Assembly (NCBI GenBank): GCA_963699805.1
Contig: CAVOVH010000001.1
Span: forward strand, 496,001-560,000
DNA from: JAGTVG01 sp963699805
GTDB taxonomy: Bacteria; Bacteroidota; Bacteroidia; Cytophagales; Cyclobacteriaceae
DNA length: 64,000 nt
Direction of reading: 5' to 3'
The position numbers were made by a program, and so were the translations under genes. The notes beneath the pieces are model-generated. The model was not told the DNA's origin, did no database searches, and saw nothing but the letters and a program-made list of their open reading frames with translations. The stretch's first letter is position 1, and every line of letters begins with the position of its first letter. This document shows positions 54,121 to 63,585 of this stretch, in pieces.

Positions 54121-54750
54121 TCCCGGACCTATACACGGATCTTCAGCGAACTGTTCCGGGACCTTGGTGGAACTGCCATAGCTAAACACTATCCTGGCCC
54201 GATATTTCGGGATTGTTGGAGGATCTTTCAGTTTTTCGGGATCCTTCATGATTTTAAACAGATAAGAAAGGGATCATGCCCTTTTTCATAGGCACCTTGC
54301 TTGGGTCTTCTTGATACTTCAATCCTGACAATAATTACATTTTTTATCCTGAGCTCCTGCGAAGGATCTTTCCGTAACCAAATTATTTTTATATTCCTCA
54401 GAATCCCGATCCTACAGAGAGTCAATATCCGGTTACATCCTCGTGTGACCCCATCGCTCTTGTCTATATAACCCGCATCGACCTGAGCGAGCGCGTAACG
54501 CAGGGTAAAACTTTTACGTGAAGAACCTGTTATAAGGGAAAAATTATAAAAATTCACAACGGACCCTCTCAGAGTACAGGTTGCCGTACATCATGCAGGT
54601 GATGCCAGTCCGGGATAGGAGTGGATGTGATGGAAATAGCTCCTGGTTTGGCAGCTTAATTTGTTTTCGTTCCTGAAAATAATTTTCACCAACTTCATCT
54701 GGAATTCTGAAACAAGGTATAATTTCGTGGGATTTTCTTTGAATTCTTAG
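54121..54750. other. Intergenic region with an inverted repeat, a terminator and unassigned open frames
   Basis: No gene is accepted. It begins with a seven-base inverted repeat (TCCCGGA/TCCGGGA, 54122-54161) and a small hairpin (CCCGATATTTCGGG). Two minus-strand frames without family features (54246-54557, and 54121-54249 ending in a TIM-barrel shadow) encode protein-like text such as MKDPEKLKDPPTIPKYRARI but show no leader or motif. The sequence may be decayed coding DNA. Confidence 0.4.
54267..54286 (+). terminator. Intrinsic terminator after the isomerase gene
   Basis: A six-base stem AAAGGG (54267-54272) with CCCTTT (54279-54284), a six-base loop and two further T residues. It is 147 bases after the isomerase stop. 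Confidence 0.6.
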
Positions 54751-55413
54751 ATGTCCATTCGCAGGAAGGTCAGGTCCGTTGAAATTATTTTCAGGGACCT
54801 GGAGCAAAAGATTGAGGTTTTCAAAAAGGATACACAACTCCACTGTGTAGCAGGATGTGGTTTCTGTTGTAAAAAACCGGATATTGAAGCAACCGTCATT
54901 GAGTTCCTTCCGCTTGCTTTTCATTATTACCTTACCAACCAGGCAGAAAAAAAACTAGCTTATCTAATAGAAAATCCACGATCTGACTGTCACTTATTCC
55001 GGGAAGGTTTAGAAAAAGATGCCGGAGTCTGTACCCTGTATTCCTATCGGGGATTACTATGCCGTCTTTTTGGTTTTTCGGCTAGAAAAAATAAGTACGG
55101 TGAACCGGAATATACTACCTGCCGGAAGATCAAGGATACCCATCCTCAAAAATACATTGATGTATATCTGGGTGTGAAGAATGGATTAAAAATTCCATTC
55201 ATGGAGGAATATTATCAACGGTTTCTCAGAGTGGATTTTGAACTGGCACAAAAATTTTACCCGATAAATATTGCCATACAAAAGGCCATTGAGTTGGTTC
55301 TTGCATATTATTCCTACCGAAAGGGAATTCTTGGATTAAAAATAAAGGCTCATATCAGAGGGACCATGCCCAATCCCGGAGTGTCCCAGGATCTAATTTC
55401 AGACCCGCAATAA
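54751..55413 (+). CDS. YkgJ-type cysteine-cluster protein
   Basis: A 220-residue cytosolic protein. The Cys cluster CVAGCGFCCKKP (CxxxCxxCC, near residues 33-44) with later CHLFRE, CTLYSYRGLLCRLFGFSA and TCRKIK fits the zinc- or iron-chelating YkgJ domain. The N-terminal helix (VRSVEIIFRDLEQKIEVFK) is predicted helical. The C-terminal 64 bases of the gene overlap the converging dipeptide epimerase gene. Function is unknown; members of the family have been linked to metal-centre or radical enzymes. It could bind an Fe-S cluster or zinc. Confidence 0.8.
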   Translation: MSIRRKVRSVEIIFRDLEQKIEVFKKDTQLHCVAGCGFCCKKPDIEATVIEFLPLAFHYYLTNQAEKKLAYLIENPRSDCHLFREGLEKDAGVCTLYSYRGLLCRLFGFSARKNKYGEPEYTTCRKIKDTHPQKYIDVYLGVKNGLKIPFMEEYYQRFLRVDFELAQKFYPINIAIQKAIELVLAYYSYRKGILGLKIKAHIRGTMPNPGVSQDLISDPQ

Positions 55414-56426
55414 CTGTATCCGCCAAGCATTGGATCGGATTTCATCAATAGCGGAGTATCCAGATCGATGTATTTAATGGGGCAATATCCCATGGCAATG
55501 GAAGTGGAACAACCCATGGCCAATCTCGTTTCCACCATGCCGCCAATCATCAGATCCAAGCCGAAGGCCTTTGCGGTAGTTGCGATCTGGAGGGCCTGGA
55601 AGATGCCTGTTTTCATGATTTTCAGATTCACGACATCAGCGGCTCCTGCATTAATGACCTTTTGAAGATCATTCAGCGAAAATACCGATTCATCTGCCGC
55701 GATGGGAATATTCAGTACTTTGGTTATCCTGGCCATCGCATCAAGATCATAGCGATTCACCGGTTGTTCAAACAGGATCACCTGGCAACCCTGATTGATC
55801 ACCTCACGGATGAAGATGAGCGCATCATTTTCTTCGAATCCCTGGTTGGCATCAATGATAAATTTCATCTGGTCGTTCAATTTATGAATTCCAGTCAGTA
55901 TGTTCAATTCATTATCATGGTCGGATCCCACTTTTATTTTTAAGGTCCTGAATCCTTTTTCGATCCATTGTTTTGCCAGTTCGATGGATCTTTCAAACGG
56001 CAGGATGGGGATCGTGATGTCTGTTTCGAGGCTTTGATCGGACAATCCTCCCCAATATGCCCAGAGAGGTATTCCAAGTTGCCGGGTCAGGGCATCAAGC
56101 ATACTCATTTCCAGCCCGCAACTTACGGCCGGGCTATTTGGAAGTGCTTCCTGTAGTATTTGACTATGTTTCCGGATATGCAAGATCGATTTCCCAATGA
56201 AAGTTTCGTAAACTTCATTAAATCGCTGGATGCAGGTTGCCCGGTTTTCACCAGCAAGTTCCTGAAAAGGAGTGATCTCGCCATAACCTGTGGTGCCGTC
56301 CGCAAGGGTCAGGGATACCAGGAGGCTATTCACCATTTTCACAGAGCCCTGTGAAATGGTAAAGTGATCGGTCAATTCAACATCCAGGTTCGAAAGTTTC
56401 AAATCCTGGATGATCTTATCTTTCAT
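55350..56426 (-). CDS. Dipeptide epimerase (enolase superfamily)
   Basis: A 358-residue enzyme of the mandelate-racemase/muconate-lactonising subgroup, most like L-Ala-D/L-Glu (dipeptide) epimerases. It epimerises a dipeptide alpha carbon, for example in murein-peptide recycling. Landmarks are GYGEITPF, FRTLKIKVGSD with the KxK acid/base, IDANQGFEEND (metal Asp), VILFEQPVNRY (metal Glu), IAADESVFS (metal Asp) and NLKIMKTGI with the second catalytic Lys. There is no leader. It overlaps the end of the YkgJ-type gene by 64 bases in convergent orientation. The true dipeptide is unknown. Confidence 0.9.
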   Translation of the reverse strand: MKDKIIQDLKLSNLDVELTDHFTISQGSVKMVNSLLVSLTLADGTTGYGEITPFQELAGENRATCIQRFNEVYETFIGKSILHIRKHSQILQEALPNSPAVSCGLEMSMLDALTRQLGIPLWAYWGGLSDQSLETDITIPILPFERSIELAKQWIEKGFRTLKIKVGSDHDNELNILTGIHKLNDQMKFIIDANQGFEENDALIFIREVINQGCQVILFEQPVNRYDLDAMARITKVLNIPIAADESVFSLNDLQKVINAGAADVVNLKIMKTGIFQALQIATTAKAFGLDLMIGGMVETRLAMGCSTSIAMGYCPIKYIDLDTPLLMKSDPMLGGYSYCGSEIRSWDTPGLGMVPLI

Positions 56427-56752
56427 AGATCGTCAGTTTTCGGATTAAAAATCCGGTAAAGATAAACATTTGTAAATCGATTTATTAAAATTTACCCGGT
56501 TGCCTCGTAAAACGTATTTTTAATTAAAATTGTGTAAAAGTAACTTTCCGATACATAACAGTGATAAGATGCCGAAGAACAGATTATCTTCGTCAATTCC
56601 ACCGGGGATCTCTCCTGAATATCCTATCACCTGTCAAATGATCCTTAAGAGATTGTATGGTTTTGTTAGGTGGGATGGATGATGGATTGTGGGCTGAATG
56701 TGGGTATGGAGGTTCGCATGCATAATCACTGATAATCGATATCCCCAGTATA
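56427..56752. other. Intergenic region
   Basis: No gene, repeat or hairpin of note. It lies downstream of the GH78 gene and upstream of the epimerase gene on the minus strand. Confidence 0.5.
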
Positions 56753-59266
56753 TTAATGAATTTTATTTACCGTACCTTTATAGGTTCCTGATGACACCAT
56801 AAATTCGAGATACCTACCCTCGGAAGTAAAAGGAATAGGCTCTTCATTCAAGATGATTTCGCTTTGCTGTCCCTGTTTTGGTAAACGGATGAGTGCCTCA
56901 GTACCTTCCGGAATCGTAAACCGGAATTTCAGGGAATTCTCTTGATCCTTCATCCATTCAACAGGAACTGGACCATGTTCTGTTAGTCCCACACCTCTGG
57001 CAAAGAAGAGATCACCAATATGGGGCTCGATTAAGATGGTTTTTTCCCAGACTGGATCAGGTTTTTGAACGCCCAGAACATAACTTGGGAGCGTGTATGC
57101 AGGAACTAATCCAAATGGATGGCACAGATAACCCTGCGTTTCAAAACCTTCTGCAGAAGTGCCCGGACTTTCCCTGGAAACCATGTTTCTCCATCGCGTA
57201 CGGATAATATTCAGAACTTCAACATCCAATGAATCCCGATCATATTTATAAAATTCATCAAACAGCATAAGATGGGTATAGGGATTTTTAAGTTCCTGGT
57301 AGTGTTTTAAGAGATAACTTCTGACATTATCCAGGTGATCCTCCAAAATAATTCCCTTGTTTAAGGCAACCAAAGCAGCTTGAACAGTGGGAGGTACTTT
57401 TTCTCCTTGTTCAATCCATTGAACATTACCATCACTCCACTCTTTACGCTGGGAAGCCGGGTCTTCAATAGGGACCAGGGTTAATTCGGGTAATTCCTCA
57501 CCTTTTGAAAATTCGGGAAAATAAACGGCGGCATAAATACTTCCCGATATCTCATCCCACATAAATCGATTGTAGGCGACTTTTAAACTGATAGATTCCT
57601 TGTGATAATCTTCAGCCTCTTTTTTCCTTTCAAGCACTTCCGCCAGAATAGTAGCATCCAACAGTGCTTTATAAATAAAAGCATTGATCGTGGCCCCCTG
57701 GCAAACCTGGTATCGCAGAGGATTATCGAGATGGATCAGAAATTCCCTGGCAGTAAACAATCCACTTTCGTTTTTTCTATCCAGAAACCAATTTATCTGT
57801 TTTACCAAAACGGGCCATAATTCTTCCACGAGTTTAATGTCTCCCGTATTTTCATAATATTGTCGTAAACCCTGGACCCAAAGACAGGAATAATCTTCTA
57901 TATACCAATGCAGATCCCACCTGTCTGATGGATGATGCGCTTTTAACCTTCCATCCTCTTGCTGGCTTTGGGCAGTATGGATCAGCATATTTCGCATTAA
58001 TCGCGGGTCACTGTATATAATTTGGTCCTTGTAATTACCTGGTCCTGAAATTACTTTTCGGCTCACCGGGTATTGGATCATTCCCACATCACCCATCCAC
58101 TCGGCCCGCTCAGCAGAATCCACGTAACCATCCTCACATAAAACCATGGCAGAATAGCTGCTTTGTAGCCATGTTTTATTTAGAAAATCATCACTGCATT
58201 CAAATTCTGCAATTTTTATGTTAGGGTACAATCTGCTGGTAAAATGCATTTTATTCAGCGTGAAGGATCCTTTTAAAACTTTAATATTTAAGTATCGGAA
58301 TCCGAATGTATCATTTGACATGTATGATTGATTACCAGCCCTTGCTTTATAAGTCGTTATGCAATTGTAACTTATAATCGTTTCCCCATTAACAAAATCC
58401 TGGCAGGGCGTAAATACCAGTTCCGTACCTTTCTCCGCATTCATATTCATTTTCCAGTAGGTAAGACTTAACTTACCCACATCGACGACAATTTCATCTC
58501 CTGCATAGAACTTCAATGGTAATTGGGAAGGGAATTTTTTTACAGAAGTATCTGTTGTTTTTTCGTTCTTAATTTGCAGAAGGGTTCCGCTACCGAGATC
58601 AGTTTCCCTCAAAAGAGGAATGGAACGTGCGGTTAAGGGACCCCAACTTTCACCTGAAACCTTGACAGTTGGCTCCCAATGGCTATCGTCAAATTGAGGC
58701 ATCTGCCAATTATAATCTTGGACGTTTGCATCGACTTTATCGAGTATACATGACCAGGTCCACCTGTCCTTAATCATTTGTTCTGGGATCTGTTCACTGC
58801 ACAACCAGCTTTGGTCTGTGAGGTATTGTTGATCATCTATTTTTAGCAATACAGTCAAACCAGGACGGTGTTTCATGACCTTTAGACTCCCTGTTACGTT
58901 TCCCTGTACCATTATTGCGATGGTATTTATGCCTTTTTGAAAACGATTCACCACAGGGATCACATCATACTGCGGTCCTTTGGGATCGAACCGACAGGGT
59001 CCGCGTCCCACATATTCCCCATTGATCCAGAGAACATACCGGCTGTCGGCAAAGATCATCATTTCAACATTTTCTGGAGTCTGGGAAAGCGCTATCTGTT
59101 TCCTGAAGCCTACTGCAAGTGGTTCATGTAAAGTGCTTACTGAATCACCTTGCCAGATAAAAGCATGTTGAAGTAGAGGACCACTGGAATTGGCATTGTC
59201 AGGTGTTTCATGAGTGCATAAGAAAAAAATGATTGTCAATGTAATATATAGTATCAGGTTATTCAT
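56753..59266 (-). CDS. GH78-type alpha-L-rhamnosidase-like protein
   Basis: An 837-residue exported protein (MNNLILYITLTIIFFLC leader). Residues about 30-300 hold beta-sandwich domains with jelly-roll wording (FADSRYVLWINGEYVGRGPC, IAIMVQGNVTG). The catalytic six-hairpin alpha/alpha barrel starts near 380 with DSAERAEWMGDVGMIQYP. It includes SDRWDLHWYIEDYSCLWVQG and NPYTHLMLFDEFY, with acidic residues at the expected places. The C-terminal beta domain (VLIEPHIGDLFFARGVGLTE; TEALIRLPK) matches GH78. GH78 enzymes remove terminal alpha-L-rhamnose from pectin (RG-I/RG-II), glycosides or other glycans. It stands alone on the minus strand. Confidence 0.85.
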   Translation of the reverse strand: MNNLILYITLTIIFFLCTHETPDNANSSGPLLQHAFIWQGDSVSTLHEPLAVGFRKQIALSQTPENVEMMIFADSRYVLWINGEYVGRGPCRFDPKGPQYDVIPVVNRFQKGINTIAIMVQGNVTGSLKVMKHRPGLTVLLKIDDQQYLTDQSWLCSEQIPEQMIKDRWTWSCILDKVDANVQDYNWQMPQFDDSHWEPTVKVSGESWGPLTARSIPLLRETDLGSGTLLQIKNEKTTDTSVKKFPSQLPLKFYAGDEIVVDVGKLSLTYWKMNMNAEKGTELVFTPCQDFVNGETIISYNCITTYKARAGNQSYMSNDTFGFRYLNIKVLKGSFTLNKMHFTSRLYPNIKIAEFECSDDFLNKTWLQSSYSAMVLCEDGYVDSAERAEWMGDVGMIQYPVSRKVISGPGNYKDQIIYSDPRLMRNMLIHTAQSQQEDGRLKAHHPSDRWDLHWYIEDYSCLWVQGLRQYYENTGDIKLVEELWPVLVKQINWFLDRKNESGLFTAREFLIHLDNPLRYQVCQGATINAFIYKALLDATILAEVLERKKEAEDYHKESISLKVAYNRFMWDEISGSIYAAVYFPEFSKGEELPELTLVPIEDPASQRKEWSDGNVQWIEQGEKVPPTVQAALVALNKGIILEDHLDNVRSYLLKHYQELKNPYTHLMLFDEFYKYDRDSLDVEVLNIIRTRWRNMVSRESPGTSAEGFETQGYLCHPFGLVPAYTLPSYVLGVQKPDPVWEKTILIEPHIGDLFFARGVGLTEHGPVPVEWMKDQENSLKFRFTIPEGTEALIRLPKQGQQSEIILNEEPIPFTSEGRYLEFMVSSGTYKGTVNKIH

Positions 59267-59431
59267 TTGATAATGGGATCTAAATAAAAAATGTTATCCA
59301 TTATGAAGGAAGAATTTATTAAGGGCATGAATATACTATTTATTAGCTAATTCTTAATTCCCATACTTCATGCCTTCTATCATGGTCAAAATTTACTTAA
59401 AAAATCCTTATAGATTAAGTCTGGAGTAGGT
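59267..59431. other. Intergenic AT-rich stretch
   Basis: No gene seen. It probably holds the promoter of the GH78 gene. Confidence 0.4.
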
Positions 59432-59764
59432 TTACATCATCATACTATCGAAGTAATCCCCGGGCTTAATTGGACAGGTGGGATAGAATAAAAAGTGATT
59501 GTATATATGGAGGTTCGAATCCAAAATTCCAGTCATTCTGACTGGTTTCCCATAGGCCACATAAATCTGGCGATTGGGATTGAAGTTCTCTGACCAAATC
59601 ATTTGAAGAATTATTAGCATTGTTAGGTTTTCATAATGATGTATATTGGTCATTACATAATAACTGCTCCTGAATCCCTTCAGGTTTACTTTTTCATAAA
59701 TCAAATCGGGGAGTACTTCCCGGTGATCAAGCGACAATAGAACGCTTACATCAGAAAGGGAAAT
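59432..59764 (-). other. Open frame continuing in phase after the stop of the next upstream gene
   Basis: The reading frame of the lipoprotein gene (stop TAG at 59765-59767) stays open for 110 more codons to TAA at 59432. It contains SLDHREVLPDLIYEKVNLKG, SENFNPNRQIYVAYGKPVRM and HIYNHFLFYPTC. There is no ATG near the front. It might be a lost C-terminus after a nonsense change, or chance. No family is recognised. Confidence 0.3.
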
Positions 59765-60604
59765 CTATTCTGCAGGAACAAAAGTCGTATAATGGAAAGT
59801 AGAGTATACCTGGGATCTAAGACCATTAAAATCCTTAATATTTGATATTTTGATAAATGGAAATCCTTTCGCGGAATAGGTAAAGTCATTGGTGAATTCA
59901 CTTCTTATATCCGGGTTACTGCGTAAGTATTCCACTGAACGTATGCAATTGTTTTTAACCAATGGCAAAAAGCTGATAAAATCGAAATTGAATTCACGGA
60001 ATACATTGGAGAAGGGATTTAATTTGTTATCATATTCAAATTCATAGACCCACGTAATATTCTCTAAACCTTGATAGGAGGTCCACTCAAAACGTGATAC
60101 ATTCTCACCCTCCCAAACGAACTTAGTGATCTCAGCTATGCCCGAAGGAAAGTATTTCAATAACTGAACAATTTTTCCATATGTATCATATTCAAGTTGG
60201 AACCTGATACTGCTGATAGGATCCTTGAATAAAGTGAATTCAATTAATCGGTTGTTGGCAAAAACAGGTACAATGTTGAAATATTCTGACCGTGTACCAA
60301 ATATTTCCTTAACGATGATTGATTTAGTGATCGTTGTTCGAGTCATATATATGGTATCCAGCAGATTGGTGTTTAAATCATAGTGGTAGTTATAAGTCCA
60401 TGTAGCTGGAGAGTCAATTGCAACATGGGAGACAAGTCTTCCCAGGTCATAGGTAAACAGGTATTTTTCTTTTTTACCTTCCTTAATTTCCTGCAGCTGA
60501 TTAATTCCTGTCACGACTTTCCCGGCGGGAATAAGGTTATTATCCGAACAGGAGGTAGACCAGATGATCAAGGTAATTAAGAGGAAATTATATAAATTCT
60601 TCAT
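59765..60604 (-). CDS. Uncharacterised lipoprotein (DUF4595-like)
   Basis: A 279-residue predicted lipoprotein (MKNLYNFLLITLIIWSTSC, Cys19). The mature part has repeated short beta-hairpin units with YD/YN turns, such as YLFTYDLGRLVSHV, YNYHYDLNTNLLDTIYM, IRFQLEYDTYGKIVQLLKY, WVYEFEYDNKLNPFSN and DFTYSAKGFPFI. This looks like the DUF4595 or RHS-like YD-type beta-rich surface proteins of Bacteroidota. The C-terminus ends at TAG directly followed by an open continuation (see next entry downstream). Function is unknown. Confidence 0.7.
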   Translation of the reverse strand: MKNLYNFLLITLIIWSTSCSDNNLIPAGKVVTGINQLQEIKEGKKEKYLFTYDLGRLVSHVAIDSPATWTYNYHYDLNTNLLDTIYMTRTTITKSIIVKEIFGTRSEYFNIVPVFANNRLIEFTLFKDPISSIRFQLEYDTYGKIVQLLKYFPSGIAEITKFVWEGENVSRFEWTSYQGLENITWVYEFEYDNKLNPFSNVFREFNFDFISFLPLVKNNCIRSVEYLRSNPDIRSEFTNDFTYSAKGFPFIKISNIKDFNGLRSQVYSTFHYTTFVPAE

Positions 60605-61315
60605 TTCAGGGTTGATTTATAACGAGCCGACGAAATTAAGATAAAAGGAGTTTTTCTCCTTTAACATTTTTTCTCTGCGTAAAATTTCTTCGAGTGATAC
60701 ATATTTCCATCAATGCATCGTTAGTTGCAATACATCATTAGTTGTCTAAATCCAGGAATGTAACCCAGTTTAATCCTTATTTTTTTACGGGTAGGCTATT
60801 GGTGAAACCGGTTCTTGTCCCCTCACATTTTGCCAGTGAAGTTTACCTGGAAAAATCACTGTTTGTTCATGACCAATTTGTATAAAATATAATAATTTTC
60901 AATTGGCACTATTTTGGGGTGAACTCTCAATTCACTTGTTCGGGAGATCAGTCTGAAAGATATTTTAATATAAGCCATTGATAAATGATACAGTTTTATT
61001 CGAAGCGAAGCAATCGATTAGCTTTATAGGACGGTTGTAATGGATTGCCGAGTGATTGTGTGGATGGTGTACGAATCAATTAATCAAGTCACGTGGAATG
61101 CCACCTGCAGCCCGCCGGAATACAAGCGATTGGGATTGAAGTGAAAAAGACCTGGTCGATCCTACATCAGAGGAATATAACCAGTATAGCATCATTAAAC
61201 TTCCAATAGCACGATAAGTCAATGATGAAATTATTGAATGTTATTAATTGTTATCGGTCAAAACCACTTGATTATGACGCCTCTTTTCTATTGATAATAA
61301 AGCAAGCTGACGAGG
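60605..61315. other. Long intergenic region with one hairpin
   Basis: No gene recognised. It contains a perfect seven-base hairpin AAAGGAG (60644-60650) with CTCCTTT (60656-60662), 40 bases upstream of the lipoprotein start on the minus strand. Elsewhere only AT-rich sequence and a few short frames were seen. The part from 61000 to 61200 has less AT but no motif. Confidence 0.5.
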
Positions 61316-62839
61316 TCAGTTTTCCTGTTTATTTGCGGGAACTGCTTCCATCAGTATCCCCAGTGATCGCGCAAAATCAGCTGCGCCAATGCTTCCGCCC
61401 TTATAATGCGATAATTTTACTACCACCAGACCATGAGAAGGAATGATTACTACATACTGTCCCCCTGCACCTGCCATGAAGTATGAATCTTTCGGAATGG
61501 GAAAGCCACCGTCTCCATTGATCCAGAAAAATCCACCGTAAATAGGCCTTCCATCTGCTACCCAGGCTGGCGCCAACGTACTGACAAATTCGACAAAACC
61601 ATCCGGGAGGATCCGCTCCCCCATCCATACTCCATCATTCAGATAAAGAATGCCCAGTCGTGCCCAGTCCCGTGCTGTACCGAATTCGTATCCCTGTAGT
61701 AAAAAGTTACCATACGGATCCGTTTCCATGATCATGTTCCGGATCCCTATCTTATCGAACAATGCTCTCTGAGGAAAGCTCAGATATTCTTCACCCTGGC
61801 CTTCCACACCCAGCCGGACCAGATAGTTGACCAATACAGGATCGGAATTGCGATAACGTCCAATCGTATTAGGTGGCCATTGTTGTGGTCTGGTCGCAGC
61901 CCAATGAAATGAATTAACTGCACCTGTATACACATAAATGTGATCCGGATATCCTAATGACCGATCAAAATCAGGATCCTGAGGTGCCCTAAATCGTAAC
62001 CCACTCGACATATGAAGTATATCTGCAATCCGGATCCCGGCTCTCAGGTCTCCTTTTGTTTCCTGCCATTCGGGTATGGGAGCCGGCTGATCGATCTCAT
62101 AAATCCCGCGATGTATTAAAATACCTAATAAGGTGGCAGTGAGACTTTTTCCCATCGACCAGCTTTCAAGTGGGGTATACATATCCAAACCCTCCCGGTA
62201 CCGTTCACCAATAATCTGACCTTTATAGGTAACTACATAGGCGGCGGTAAGTGCTTCTGGATTACTGAAGGCAGTTTCAACAGCCTTTTTTATCAGTTCC
62301 ATCCTTACACCTTTCATATTTTTTACTCCAGGAAGTACATCTCCCATCGGCCAGGATTGTGTACTGGGATCAGGGAGATTTGTCTGCACATTCAATGGTT
62401 CGAAATTCAATTCATCCTTACCTTCCGGCAGACAGATACAACCCTGATCACCATAATATTTAGCCGTTCGAACCACTCCATTTGGCAAAGTGATATGCAC
62501 GGCTTTATTATCCATATCCAGTTTTCGATCACTTAAGAATGACCTGATGTCAAAAGGTGCCGTAAAGTAGCCAATGTTTTCAGCAGCGAATTCAAAATCG
62601 AGTCCCGTAATAAACACGGCGGAACACAGTATTTTGGCAAATCCGGAAGCATGTAAGGAGAGGGTGTCGCCTGGAGGAGATTCATAGGAAGTGTCTAATT
62701 CAAGGGAATCGGCCCGGGCGATCATTTTATCCCTCGCTGAAAGTTCCCGGGCAATCACTGCTTCTTGATTTGTTTTCTGGCAGGAAGAAAATATCAAGCC
62801 CCAGAGAAGCAATGCTATAAATTGTATTTTGTATTTCAT
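61316..62839 (-). CDS. Class C beta-lactamase-type serine hydrolase lipoprotein
   Basis: 507 residues from the ATG at 62837-62839; 13 further codons upstream were dropped because this start begins a lipoprotein leader (MKYKIQFIALLLWGLIFSSC). After an N-terminal region of about 170 residues the beta-lactamase/penicillin-binding fold has SMGKSLTATLLG with the SxxK nucleophile, YRNSDPVLVNYLV with the YxN, and GGFFWINGDGG near the third motif. Members hydrolyse D-amino-acid peptides, esters or beta-lactams. The substrate is unknown. A periplasmic or surface role is likely. It stands alone on the minus strand. Confidence 0.85.
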   Translation of the reverse strand: MKYKIQFIALLLWGLIFSSCQKTNQEAVIARELSARDKMIARADSLELDTSYESPPGDTLSLHASGFAKILCSAVFITGLDFEFAAENIGYFTAPFDIRSFLSDRKLDMDNKAVHITLPNGVVRTAKYYGDQGCICLPEGKDELNFEPLNVQTNLPDPSTQSWPMGDVLPGVKNMKGVRMELIKKAVETAFSNPEALTAAYVVTYKGQIIGERYREGLDMYTPLESWSMGKSLTATLLGILIHRGIYEIDQPAPIPEWQETKGDLRAGIRIADILHMSSGLRFRAPQDPDFDRSLGYPDHIYVYTGAVNSFHWAATRPQQWPPNTIGRYRNSDPVLVNYLVRLGVEGQGEEYLSFPQRALFDKIGIRNMIMETDPYGNFLLQGYEFGTARDWARLGILYLNDGVWMGERILPDGFVEFVSTLAPAWVADGRPIYGGFFWINGDGGFPIPKDSYFMAGAGGQYVVIIPSHGLVVVKLSHYKGGSIGAADFARSLGILMEAVPANKQEN

Positions 62840-63024
62840 CACTGGTTTAATTATAATTTTATAATATAAAAGAATCAATAAAATCTCAAAATCAACCTTT
62901 CAATGTATGGCTGGATAAGGCACCAAATATTTACAATATAATTGACTAATTCAATTCGACACCAGGTATGTTTTTGACATCTGAATATTTTTATCCCGAA
63001 ATTACAATTATTGAACCTTTCTAT

Positions 63025-63585
63025 TTATAGGATGGCTTTCTCACCTTCCTGGTAAAAACGGCAACCTTCATATTTTCCCGGGACTGGCACATAACCCAAT
63101 ACTTCCGTGGAAACCTTCCTGGATGAAAGATACGACCAGATCACCAATTGTTTGATCATCCGGTAATAATGTACTTCCCCCGTTTCATTTTTATCGGATT
63201 TGCTTTCAGTTTCCAATATTTCCAGGATCGAAGATCTGGATTCCACGTTGAGATCTGGAAAATTTTTTCCGTGGCGGGACTTACATAGATCATTCAGTTC
63301 CTGGATTCCATGCATAAAAACTGCCTGCTCCTGTGGATTATAACAATCGCTCACAATGGTATTGATGAAGGAGCCGATTCTCAATTCTCTGGCTCCCGGA
63401 GATCGCTCGGTTTTGGGCAGGATGCTTTCACCCACTTCATCCATCAATAATTTATCCTCAATATTTAATAATCCATACAAAGATTCAGGTCTGGGTGGCT
63501 GGCACCCATTCAGGAAGGCCGAAGATCCCACCACCACTCCCCCAAAAAGTACTGTTACGATCGAAAGTGCTTCTCTTCTGTCCAT
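63025..63585 (-). CDS. Gluconate 2-dehydrogenase subunit 3-like protein
   Basis: A 186-residue protein with an RR-containing leader and a lipobox (MDRREALSIVTVLFGGVVV, then LNGC near residue 28), so it is a likely Tat-exported lipoprotein. Subunit-3 features are LMDEVGESILPKTERSPGAR, IGSFINTIVSDCYNPQEQAV and YYRMIKQLVIWSYLSSRKVS. Small subunits of this family help export, fold or anchor a FAD-dependent GMC-type dehydrogenase and pass electrons on. It is coupled to the GMC gene before it: that gene's stop shares one base with this start codon (TAATG), so translation is linked. Confidence 0.88.
   Translation of the reverse strand: MDRREALSIVTVLFGGVVVGSSAFLNGCQPPRPESLYGLLNIEDKLLMDEVGESILPKTERSPGARELRIGSFINTIVSDCYNPQEQAVFMHGIQELNDLCKSRHGKNFPDLNVESRSSILEILETESKSDKNETGEVHYYRMIKQLVIWSYLSSRKVSTEVLGYVPVPGKYEGCRFYQEGEKAIL

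Noticed and set aside
59470..59560. A GGTTCGAATCC stretch resembling a tRNA T-loop
   Set aside because: The flanks cannot form a T stem beyond four pairs, no acceptor or anticodon arm fits upstream, and the piece lies in the open frame continuing from the lipoprotein gene.
60690..60750. Short imperfect direct repeat (ATCGTTAGTTG / ATCATTAGTTG)
   Set aside because: Too short and imperfect, with no third copy, to be called a repeat element or array.
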